Positions 55,738 through 64,000 of a stretch of 64,000 nucleotides of DNA are shown here, one piece after another (the first letter of the stretch is position 1; every line of letters begins with the position of its first letter). The notes under the pieces were generated by a model. It saw only the letters and a list, made by a program, of their open reading frames with translations, ran no database searches and was not told the DNA's origin. Position numbers and translations under genes: made by a program. Source of the DNA: Mesocentrotus franciscanus (taxonomy: Eukaryota; Echinodermata; Echinoidea; Camarodonta; Strongylocentrotidae); the NCBI GenBank assembly GCA_037976565.1, contig CP137683.1, positions 4,178,865 through 4,242,864 of the forward strand, given 5' to 3'.

Positions 55738-55858
55738 TGTGGCGTGTGATATGGCGTGACAACCCGAGATGCCCAAGACCCATGAAAAGGGACCAAGCAC
55801 CGCTGTATATTGGTTACACTGAACTGTAAGCAGGCAGGGTTCAATATCATTGGACTTG
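55738..55858 (-). repeat. Left terminal direct repeat (3' LTR side)
   Basis: From TGTGGCGTGTGATATGGCGT to GGTTCAATATCATTGGACTT. Nearly identical to 63299-63424, lacking the TTAAA insert. Confidence 0.8.
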
Positions 55859-57799
55859 TATCACAAATTAAACAAAAATATAAGCAACTCTGGGCAATAA
55901 ACTTTCCCATGATCACGTGGAGAATCAGCAGCACACAAAATTCACTATGCCCTCAAGCGGCCAAATCCACACCCTATCTATAAAGAGCCGCTTGTGACAT
56001 CACAAATATCTGCTTCAAGCAAAACGTCATCCTGTACTCCACATTTCGGCCCTCTTAAATGAGAAGCCTTTCTGAACATTTAACAATTTTTTGTTCAGTT
56101 GAAACATAATAATTAAGTCTACCTACAATTGCTACTTGCAATAAATCATTGTTCCTTTAAATTCTTCAACTCCTTACTATTCAAGTGCCCTTTTCACACC
56201 TTTAATTGACCAATCACCCTTAACCTATTAAATCATCTTGACCATTAATATCAACATAATATATCTGAAGAGCTTCTTTTCAGCAAACAACAACTAAGTA
56301 ATTTCAAAAGCTTTAACATTTGCATAAAATGCACATAATGTATATCAAGTGCACTGCATGAAGCAAATATCCTTCTCAACATCACCATGACAACCATATC
56401 AGAACTCCCAACATTCCTTGCCCGAATTTAGAATCCTTTTGGTAAAAATTTAACTCCAAAAATCAACTGTAAGCAACCACGCTGCTTCTTCACTATAATT
56501 CCCGAAACCAGGAATGACACTAAAAAATGTTTCAGTCCAAAACTAAATCTTTCTACTGGCTCGGACGATGGGAGATCTGAGAGAGATGTGTCAAGTTAAA
56601 CATAAAACCAACAACTTGACTGTACCATAAACACATATTTATGTTTGTAAGTGACTTTCTACTCAAGCTTCACATGAAGAGCTGTACTCTTGACCTTTCG
56701 TATTATATAGACTCAATACCCTTTGTATTTTGTAACTTCACTGAACTAAAAGGCATACTACATGTATTCTACGGATGCCTTGACATGAGGAATTATAAAT
56801 TTCCCATTACGCTTAATTCCTGCTACTCAGGCATACTTTCAAATAAATGTGCATGTATTGCATTAATCAACATGACAACTAGTAGAACATTTCTACACAC
56901 AACTCACCTCTGCTGTATCATCTTTAACAACTAACCACTATACTACCAAGAAAGTGATATGCAAGCTAATTCTGGAATAATACCCATCTTAAATCAGAAT
57001 GTTAAATGAAGCAATACATTCACGTTATTACAGATATGTAAACAAACAGTAATCTGAAAATCACTGAAGCTAAATTAACATCAAACAACATACACAACTG
57101 TACATTTACTGCAATTTAAATGCTGTAAAATCCCATATTTACATTTATCACTGGAAAAATAACAAATCTTGTCAAAATTTGCAAATTACTCCATAACTTC
57201 AACAATGTAAATATAGCTTAAATTACTTTTATGGAAACTGAAAGTTCTTTGAATCAGCTCATGAGTCTTTGAATTGCAGTCTAATCAGTTTATGTCTATT
57301 TCTTGTAAGCCGTTCAGTTTCTCAATTCTCAGTTATCAGTCACTGACTAGTACATTCTTGCTATGGTGACTACATCGTCGGACAGTTCCAAATCACTAGA
57401 TGAATCATATCTCAACAACAAAACTCTATCCTCGCGGTGATTGTGAATTATCACATTTTGACACTGTCATGTAAATTACATGTTGGCGATATCATGACAT
57501 CACATTTCCTGATAATAACATTTCTGCGATACTCGGATCCTTCTGATTTCCAATCTGGATGATAATAGCTTCACAATGCTTATATCGTGACATCATAAAT
57601 CACTGACAAAATGAACTCCACAACACGATCAAATCTCTGCGATGACATCCTATGTTTGAATCACAACTTTTCCTTTACCACAAAATGCATATATCTCACG
57701 AATTTCTCTTTCTCATATGATCAAACATCACATGATCCATGAATTCCAAATGAGGGCAATTAATAATCTTCTTCCAAAATCAGGCACAATTTTGAGATA
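55859..57799 (-). other. Non-coding stretch inside the BEL/Pao element
   Basis: This lies between the end of pol and the left terminal repeat. A 97-aa plus-strand ORF (56641-56934) shows no domain. No env-like frame was recognised. It may be 3' untranslated sequence or an older insertion. Confidence 0.5.
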
Positions 57800-58871
57800 G
57801 AACGAACAATTACGCTATTCTTTGTCTTGATTTTCGCGCTACGGGTGAAGCCTTTCTTGTCTGGGAAAGTTTGAAGTACTCTTCCCAGCAGCTACGAATT
57901 CCGGGGAGTGTTTGTATCGGCAAGCAGCACCAGGCCACCAATCTGAAGATTGCGATGCGATGGTACCAATCTTTCTCTTCTTTGCAACTGCGGCAAGTAC
58001 TCTCTAGACCAGCGCCTCCAGAACACGTCGGCAAGATACTGTATTTGACGGCACCTCCTTCTCGAGTAGACATCTGATCTGTCCGTCACTGTTGGTGGCA
58101 GCTGCGGCTTCCTGTTCAGCAGAAGTAGGTGATTGGGAGTCAAGGCCTCAAGATCATTGACATCATCTGACACACTTGTTAGATCGAAGCCTATTGTTGA
58201 CGATGCTCTCAATTTCGCAGAAGAGAGTTGTCAGACTTTCACCTGAGAGCACCTGCTGCTTATACTGTCAGTATGAGCTTTCTTACAGTCCCAATCTGCC
58301 TTTCCCAGACTCCTCCAAAATGGGAAGCAGTGGGTGGGTTGAATGTCCATTTGATGCTTTTTTGGAGCAGTTCGAACTGCGCTGATTTGAGCTGTGTTCC
58401 ACCCATCTATTGATCTTTTTAGCTCTCTTTCAGCGCCCATAAGATTAGTGCCATTATCTGAAAGCATCTCCTTGATATTGCCCCTGCGAGCAATATATGA
58501 AACGACGAATGGCACTAATACACGAGTCTGTGTCCAGAGAATGAGCGACTTCCAAATGGATGACTGGCGTGTGTGGTAAGACATGTAAACATGACTCCAT
58601 ATCTTTTCTCCATGTTGCGGCCCCTTTTTACCTGAAATGGGCCGAAATAGTCAATGCCAACCTTGGAAAATGGAGGCTCGTCAGGTAACAGTTTATTCTC
58701 AGGCAGGTCAGCCATCTTCTGACTCATCATCTTCCCTTTTTGCCGCCTGCACATGACACATCTGCTAATCATGCTCCTGATAGCTGCTGCTGCACCAAGC
58801 ATCCAATACTTCTCACGGAGCACAGAAAGGAACATAATTTCTTCCACTATGCCCTGCCTTAACATGAACAT
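57800..58871 (-). pseudogene. BEL/Pao integrase and C-terminal domain, frameshifted
   Basis: 58515-58871 reads REKYWMLGAAAAIRSMI, then CVMCRRQKGKMMSQKMADLP and VGIDYFGPFQVKRG, the zinc-binding and first catalytic Asp region of the integrase. 58231-58584 reads SYIARRGNIKEMLSDNGTNL MGAERELK, with the second Asp and the Glu. 57892-58212 reads ALTPNHLLLLNRKPQLPP and YLADVFWRRWSREYLPQLQR, the DUF5641-like domain that follows integrase in BEL/Pao. The three frames overlap through frameshifts near 58.2 and 58.55 kb. Confidence 0.88.
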
Positions 58872-59453
58872 CTCTCAAAATCAGTTCTGACACGTGACTT
58901 CCCTTAGGTAATTAGACGACCGGGTGTTGAGCCTCTAATGGCCGTAGAGCTGATCTCTCTAAGCTTCCACCAACTCTAATCTATCAGACCCTCATCTATC
59001 TTAGGGTCCAGCTTGTAGAGTTGACTTGACTTTGTCACCTTGTCAGCTGAATCGGTCAATGATTCCATCTCCTTCTGGAAAAAAACATTCTTGCACGTAA
59101 TGCAATGTATTCTCTTCTCTGCTTTCTGCATGTTGTCGTAACTGATCCTTTTGAAGTCCTTCAGCTCTTGCTCTGTCTGGGTTTTTCATTTGAGTTAATT
59201 CAACCACTGCATGAACTTCAAGAGCCAGCTCACTCCCTCCTCAACTTATACCATGAAGAATATGTGTTGATAAGCTTCTCCAATAACTTCTCCACTGACT
59301 GAGTAGTGAATGCACTGGCATTTTCTGTAGGTGGTTTGATTTCTGGATCATTTGGTGGCACCTGCAGATCAGCAGGAGAGATAGGCTATTCCATCTCATC
59401 AGCACTTAGGAAGGATGGTCCCTTGAGCCATCTGCCATTAAGCTTGTCTGTCG
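58872..59453 (-). pseudogene. BEL/Pao linker between RNase H and integrase, badly eroded
   Basis: No continuous minus-strand frame, but the position and partial Glu/Leu-rich pieces fit the region between the two domains. Plus-strand ORFs at 59105-59488 are antisense by-products. Confidence 0.5.
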
Positions 59454-59912
59454 TTAGACCCCTTCAGCTGGATTCCTGTCTGTGTTGACATATCTCCACT
59501 GCCTGGGCTCTGAGGCCTCACGCATGGTAGATATCCTGTTGGCCACAAATGTGCGAAAACGCTTGTTCTCACTGCGGATGTAATGGGTAAATATTGTGCT
59601 ATCTGTCCAAAAGACAGAATCATTCAAGGCAAAGTCCAGCTCCTGTCTGATCTTCCTATCCATAGTGACTGCAAGTGTTGCCGCCATGAGCTCTAAGCGA
59701 GGTATGGTCATCTTCTTCAAGGGTGCTAATTTTGATTTAGCCAGAATTATGTCGGAGTGGACTTGTCCTCCTTCACTGGTCATGCGCAGGTATGACACTA
59801 TACCGTACGCTGACGCAGACGCATCACAGAAATGATGAAGTTGGTACTCGTTCACATCATCAAAGGGCCTGAAACACCTGCTCACTCTGAAGTTGCTCAT
59901 TAAGGGAAGCAA
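59454..59912 (-). pseudogene. BEL/Pao RNase H domain
   Basis: It reads LHHFCDASASAYGIVSYLRM, then AKSKLAPLKKMTIPRLELMA, then NDSVFWTDSTIFTHYIR and NRISTMREASEPRQWRYV, with the NPAEG motif. CDAS, RLEL and WTDS carry the metal-binding Asp, Glu and Asp of the retroelement RNase H. The frame is intact for 152 residues. Confidence 0.9.
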
Positions 59913-60180
59913 CTATTTCCATCTTAGCCACCTGGAACGGTGTTCATCTGGAACTGGGTCATCAAAGTCAAGCTTGAGAGCAGTTAGTTCCTGGAGGATT
60001 TTCTTGGCAACCAAGACGAATGGACTAGCATATTCATAGGGGTCATATATTGATGCTATCTCACTCAGAATTCCCCTTCTTGTTACTGGTTTGCCCTTGG
60101 GGTGATCTTATTTGTGATGCAGTCCAGTTCTACACCCCATGTTACTCCAAGTGCCCTTTCTGCTGGTAAGGCATCCAGAT

Positions 60181-61586
60181 TCAAATCAAGTCCCACAATG
60201 TTTTAGCTCGATCTTCCAAAGGCACTGACTCGATCACAGCTGGGCTGTTGCTTATCCACTTGGTCACTATGAATCCACCCTTCTTGAGCAGGGTCACGAG
60301 TTCAGCTACAAGCTTGATTGCATCATCTTCTGTTTTGCATGAAACAAGGCAGTCATCCACATAAAAGTTACGACCGACAGCATCCACTGCTTCTGAAGAA
60401 AATTCGGTCTTGTGTTCTTCCGCTCTATGTCTAAGGGCAAAACTAAAAACACTTGGGCTCCATGTCCCGCCGAATAAGTGAACACACATCTTGTAAGCCT
60501 TAGGATGTTGGATAAGATCTCCTTCTGACCACCACAGGTAGCGAATTAAGTCTCTCTGCTCACGAGGGACTCTAACTTGTGAAACATTGCCCTTATGTCT
60601 CCCATAATGGCTATAGGTTTTTGGCGAAATCTGAGCAAAACACCAAGAAGGTTGTTCGTCAAGTCTGGACCCAGAAGAACCACATCGTTCAAAGAAGTTC
60701 CATTGTACTTGGATGCACAATCGAAGACAATTCTTGTCTTTTCTGGTTTATTTGGATTAAATACAGGATGATGTGGTAAATACCAGACATTTTCATCTTT
60801 CCCAAGATCCTGGTCGTTAACATCTTCAGCATACCCCTCATCAAACAAAGACTTCATTCCTTCACTGTACTTAGCATGTAGACAATCATCCTTTTCCAGC
60901 CTTCTCTTCAGTGACTCCAGTCTGTTTAGTGCAACTTGGATGTTATTTGACAGATCTTCAGGCTTCCTCTGAATTGGAATGGGAAGTTGGTAGTGATCAC
61001 CATCCCTGCAAACTCCTTCCTGCCAGGACCTTAAGGCTTTCTGTTCATTGATGGACATGCTCCTTTCATCATCATGAAGGTATTCCGTCCCTTCTAGCTT
61101 CCAAAGTTTGTGAACTTGTTCTTCCAGGAGCATGTTGCCATCATCAGAGATGAAGCTAGACGAGGCTTGAAAACTCTGTAAACTACTTCCATTTCCAAGT
61201 GGTCCATTTAACGTCCATCCAAGTATTGTCTTGACAGCATAAACTTCACCAGGTTTACCTGCTTTGATTTCAAGTGGCATCAGGGCTTCAGGCACACCCT
61301 GTCCAATCAGTATGGTTACTTGGTTCTCCCCTGTGACTGGAAGATCAATACCACAAAGATGTTGATATTTCGAAATATCTTCCTCCCTGGCCATGTTTCC
61401 AGTACTGATGTTAAGGCTGGGACGAGTAAGAAATTCAGCCTCTATCTTCTTGTCTGCTGTGAACCCTTTAACCCTCAGTTTGACGGCTTCACATTCCATT
61501 GCTCTATTAGGGCTTTCCAGTGTTGAGACCTTTATGACTTTCCTTTTCCCCTTGTCTGGAGCATATCTATTAATTCTTGTAGACAA
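60181..61586 (-). pseudogene. BEL/Pao reverse transcriptase, split in two frames
   Basis: 60546-61586 gives the protease-RT linker (LTILGW-type motif as VKTILGWTLNGPLG), the KDENVWYLPHHPVFNPNKPE region, RIVFDCASKYNGTSLNDV, LLGPDLTNNL and IAIMGDIRAMFH, the first catalytic Asp. 60181-60720 continues with VPREQRDLIRYLWWSEGD and GRNFYVDDCLVSC, the YVDD box. A frameshift near 60.55 kb separates them. Confidence 0.92.
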
Positions 61587-61843
61587 AATGAGTTCGTAGA
61601 ACCAGAGCCCAGCAAAGCTAAGGTCTCAATGCTTTCTCCACCATCTGTAGCACTGACAGTAACCGGAATTATCGGAAGGGCTACTCTGCGGGCTCCGGCC
61701 CCCGTGGCATGAGATGCTACATCATATTCAGTTTGAGTAGATGAGTCATTCGATTCCCTTTTGTTCTTGAAGGTGTAGGATTTCCTGAAGATGGTCTCAT
61801 CCTTCTTCCGGTATGGAGAAACTTGGTATGCCTTTGATTGCAC
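61532..61843 (-). pseudogene. BEL/Pao aspartic protease region with altered active site
   Basis: It reads RRVALPIIPVTVSATDGGES, then TLALLGSGSTNSFC. The family active site is LLDSGSxxSF; here the catalytic Asp position is Gly (LLGSGST). The frame overlaps the end of gag and the start of the RT frame. Confidence 0.8.
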
Positions 61844-62511
61844 CCTTTGACTGGGCAGGTCCTATTAAGGATGCACCTTGAGGATACATGGCCAGGTAAC
61901 AGACAATTGAAACAAATCCTGTTCTTGAAAGCAAAATCAAAGCATTCATCAGGCTCCATGGCTTTAAATTCCTGGCAGCCGAAAAGGTCATGGCTGGCCT
62001 GATACATGATGCAGTTCTTGGTCGATGAATTCACAGAGGTAGTAAACATGCTTGCCCGACATCTACCTGACATGGTTTTTCTGTTATACTCCTCGCGTTT
62101 CCTGAATTCTTTGGTCCACTCATAAAGTAAGGCTCCAAATACAGGATCATAGAGTTCATCGGCTGCGCTGGTGATGAATTCAACTGCATGCTGGATGTTA
62201 GGCTGTCTGCCGCTATCTCTGACGGTCTTTACATAACGTAACCAACGGCTCCTCAGATGGAATGGCAAACGTTCAATGACCTTCACCAGCTCACTTCTGC
62301 TGCTCATCTCGTGAATCATCCCAAGAGCCATCAACGTTTCAGCACAGGTCTTCAGCTGATCAGCAAAATCCCTCAGATGTTTAAGATTGCTCTGAATAAC
62401 TGGACCTTCCGTGACCTTCTTAATCCAGGCGTCACTGATCTTATGGTCACTTCCAAAGCGATCTATCAGTAATGTTCTTGCATGGAAGTAGCCATCATCT
62501 TGATGCATCAT
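61717..62511 (-). pseudogene. BEL/Pao gag, second half with zinc knuckle
   Basis: Reads YFHARTLLIDRFGSDHKISD, VIERLPFHLRSRWLRYV and a CCHC knuckle CFNCLLPGHVSSRC, then CPVKGCNQRHTKFLH. 264 residues in one frame. Joined in family members to the frame at 62526-62942; a break lies near 62515. Confidence 0.88.
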
Positions 62512-62525
62512 GAGACAACATTGGA

Positions 62526-63279
62526 TTATGTCTTTGGCAGCTCAATACAAAGATGATACAACTTGAGCAGCTTGGCGTTATTGTCCAATGACGAATTTCC
62601 AATGACACTATCAAATGATCGTATGAACTCAAAGAAATTCAACGGGTTAACATCAAAAGACATAATGTTGCAGCTGGAAATTGTGATGGCTTCCAACAGC
62701 TGTTGATGTTGTCTCTGTCCTTGCTGTAGATGATGGAAGATGTCAGAGTCCATCTTACCAGTTATCCTATCATCTTGGCTGGTCAGTGTTGGGTTTTCAC
62801 TTGCTGGCGTCATTCTTGTCCTAACAGGAATTGATGAACCTTGTTTGGAAGGTTCCAACTTGGAAGGCTCAGTCTTTTGTTCTAAGGATTCAGTCCTTCT
62901 CAACCTTGATGTTGGACTGAACCTTGGACCGAGTATCTTCATATACAGCTTCTTCCGCTTCTGCTACCTTCAATCTGGTCTTTAGAAGCTCAACTTTCCT
63001 TTGTTTTAGCTTGATTTCCTCAAGCTCAAGCTCTTGTTGCTCCTTAAGAGCTGTAACTTCTGCCGCTAAGGCAGCTCTCATGGCCTTTGCCCGAATCCTC
63101 CAACTAGCTGACGTGGTACTGCTCCCCCTTTGACTCACAGAGTCCTCAGGTCTAATGGTGTCGGACTTCACGTCATGCATCTTTACAGAATCCTCCGTCT
63201 TGTTGTGGTCCTTGAAAGTAACCTCTTCATCTGTACTATCCATGGCAGTTATGCTCATGAAGGAGGATGACAAGTTCAA
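62526..63279 (-). pseudogene. BEL/Pao gag, N-terminal half in two frames
   Basis: 62890-63279 begins at ATG 63279 and has RIRAKAMRAALAAEVTALKE, then a Glu/Leu/Lys coiled coil (LELEEIKLKQRKVELLKTRL). 62526-62942 continues with MSFDVNPLNFFEFIRSFDSV and NAKLLKLYHLCIELP, a DUF1759-like gag segment. A frameshift lies near 62.9 kb. Confidence 0.85.
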
Positions 63280-63298
63280 GATGATATTGAACTACATG

Positions 63299-63424
63299 TG
63301 GCGTGTGATATGGCGTGACAACCCGAGATGCCCAAGACCCATGAAAAGAGACCAAGCACCGCTGTATATTGGTTACACTGAACTGTAATTAAAGCAGGCA
63401 GGGTTCAATATCATTGGACTTCCC
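63299..63424 (-). repeat. Right terminal direct repeat (5' LTR side)
   Basis: As 55738-55858 with one G/A change and TTAAA inserted after CTGAACTGTAA. It lies just upstream of the gag ATG on the minus strand, which fits a 5' LTR. Confidence 0.8.
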
Positions 63425-63439
63425 TAGTCAAAATGGGCT

Positions 63440-63640
63440 CTGGAAAAATATATTTTTTTGCTATTTTTTACTATTTATTTCCTATTTTTTGTGAATTTAC
63501 CCTATTTAAACACTATTTTTTATTAAAAATAGATTTAAAATAGCATATGACTGCCTATTTTTTTCTATTTTCTACAAATAGGTGGTTTGATAACTATTTT
63601 TACCTATTTCTTGCTATTTTTCCCTATTCTTTTCGACTTA
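63440..63640. repeat. T-rich CTATTTTT low-complexity sequence
   Basis: Irregular repeats of CTATTTTTTACTATTTATT, probably decayed units of the adjoining minisatellite or a (CTATTTTT)n tract. Confidence 0.65.
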
Positions 63641-64000
63641 GATTTTTTGTCACCCGATTTCGTCCTATTTTTTTACTATGTTTCTGGACTTACATTTTTC
63701 TCACCCATTTTCTTCCTATTTTTTTACTATGTTTCTAGACTTAGATTTTTTTCACCCATTTTCGTCCTATTTTTTTACTATGTTTCTAGACTTAGATTTT
63801 TCTCACCCATTTTCTTCCCTTTTTTTACTATGTTTCTGGACATACATTTTTCTCACTCATTTTCTTCCTATTTTTTTACTATGTTTCTGGACTTACATTT
63901 TGCTCACCCATTTTTTTCCTATTTTTTTACTATGTTTCTGGACTTAGATTTTTTTCACCCATTTTCTTCCTATTTTTTACTATGTTTCTGGACTTAGATT
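63640..64000. repeat. 51-bp T-rich minisatellite, about seven copies, cut by right edge
   Basis: The unit has ACTATGTTTCTGGACTTACA, then TTTTTCTCACCCATTTTCTT, then CCTATTTTTTT. As 51 is divisible by three, all frames stay open and give a 17-residue repeat (MFLDLHFSHPFSSYFFT) and longer hydrophobic ORFs. These are not considered genes. Confidence 0.9.

Larger units (their letters stand above)
55738..63424 (-). mobile_element. BEL/Pao LTR retrotransposon, degenerate
   Basis: Terminal direct repeats of about 120 bp (55738-55858 and 63299-63424) bracket minus-strand gag-pol remnants at 57800-63279. The domain order is gag with coiled coil, zinc knuckle, aspartic protease, reverse transcriptase, RNase H, integrase and the C-terminal DUF5641-like block, which is the BEL/Pao layout. 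At least seven frame breaks are needed to read it through. The two direct repeats differ by one base and one 5-bp insertion. They are short for LTRs and do not begin TG at the exact edge of homology, so the exact ends are uncertain. About 1.9 kb of non-coding sequence separates pol from the left repeat. Confidence 0.88.

Noticed and set aside
59105..59488. Plus-strand ORFs in the BEL/Pao region
   Set aside because: They are antisense to the RNase H-integrase segment on the minus strand and have no domain of their own.
63587..63997. 136-aa hydrophobic ORF resembling a membrane protein
   Set aside because: It follows the 51-bp T-rich repeat exactly, with no start context or non-repeat sequence.

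Overview
The window is eukaryotic, from a marine invertebrate deuterostome, most likely an echinoderm of sea-urchin type. The evidence is intron-rich animal genes with GT-AG splicing, several non-LTR retrotransposon families, tRNA-derived SINEs, many fold-back elements, a BEL/Pao element and abundant AT-rich unique sequence. The species call is inference. Genes were rebuilt by hand from splice sites, reading phase and protein-family similarity.

Left part (1-30.3 kb). Two conserved genes lie head to head. On the minus strand, the first five coding exons of a glycylpeptide N-tetradecanoyltransferase (N-myristoyltransferase, NMT) run from 12805 down to 2015; the rest of the gene is off the left edge. 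On the plus strand, a complete six-exon calaxin gene (EFCAB1/CLXN, a Ca2+ sensor of outer-arm dynein in motile cilia) runs from 13123 to 30278 and encodes 204 aa. The start codons are 317 bp apart, and the interval holds a perfect GCGCATGCGC palindrome (NRF1-type site). Introns carry DR1-like satellite repeats, a mosaic tandem array (8.26-12.3 kb), two CR1/L2/Jockey-type LINE fragments and many fold-back elements.

Middle (30.3-52 kb). Gene-poor. Two isolated minus-strand exons (31198-31362 and 47176-47308) probably belong to one or two unrecognised genes. A small gene for a secreted peptide or protein starts at 44517. The rest is repeat: a 1.5 kb degenerate GGGGCACTTAT-type minisatellite, a segmental duplication joining a LINE fragment, a SINE and a complex repeat (34-38.9 kb and 47.8-51.9 kb), a higher-order A/B repeat with conserved nested hairpins, and a 500-N assembly gap whose flanks fit together with no missing sequence.

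Right part (52-64 kb). A LINE reverse-transcriptase relic, a 1.9 kb terminal-inverted-repeat element filled with CCCACATGGGCCC-like minisatellite, a minus-strand BEL/Pao retrotransposon (about 55.7-63.4 kb) with broken gag-pol and near-identical short terminal direct repeats, and a 51-bp T-rich minisatellite running off the right edge.

No operons, CRISPR arrays, rRNA or convincing functional tRNA genes were seen. The best biological stories are the bidirectional NMT/calaxin locus, the small secreted peptide gene and the structured A/B repeat. Nothing here clearly shows a new multi-gene system.
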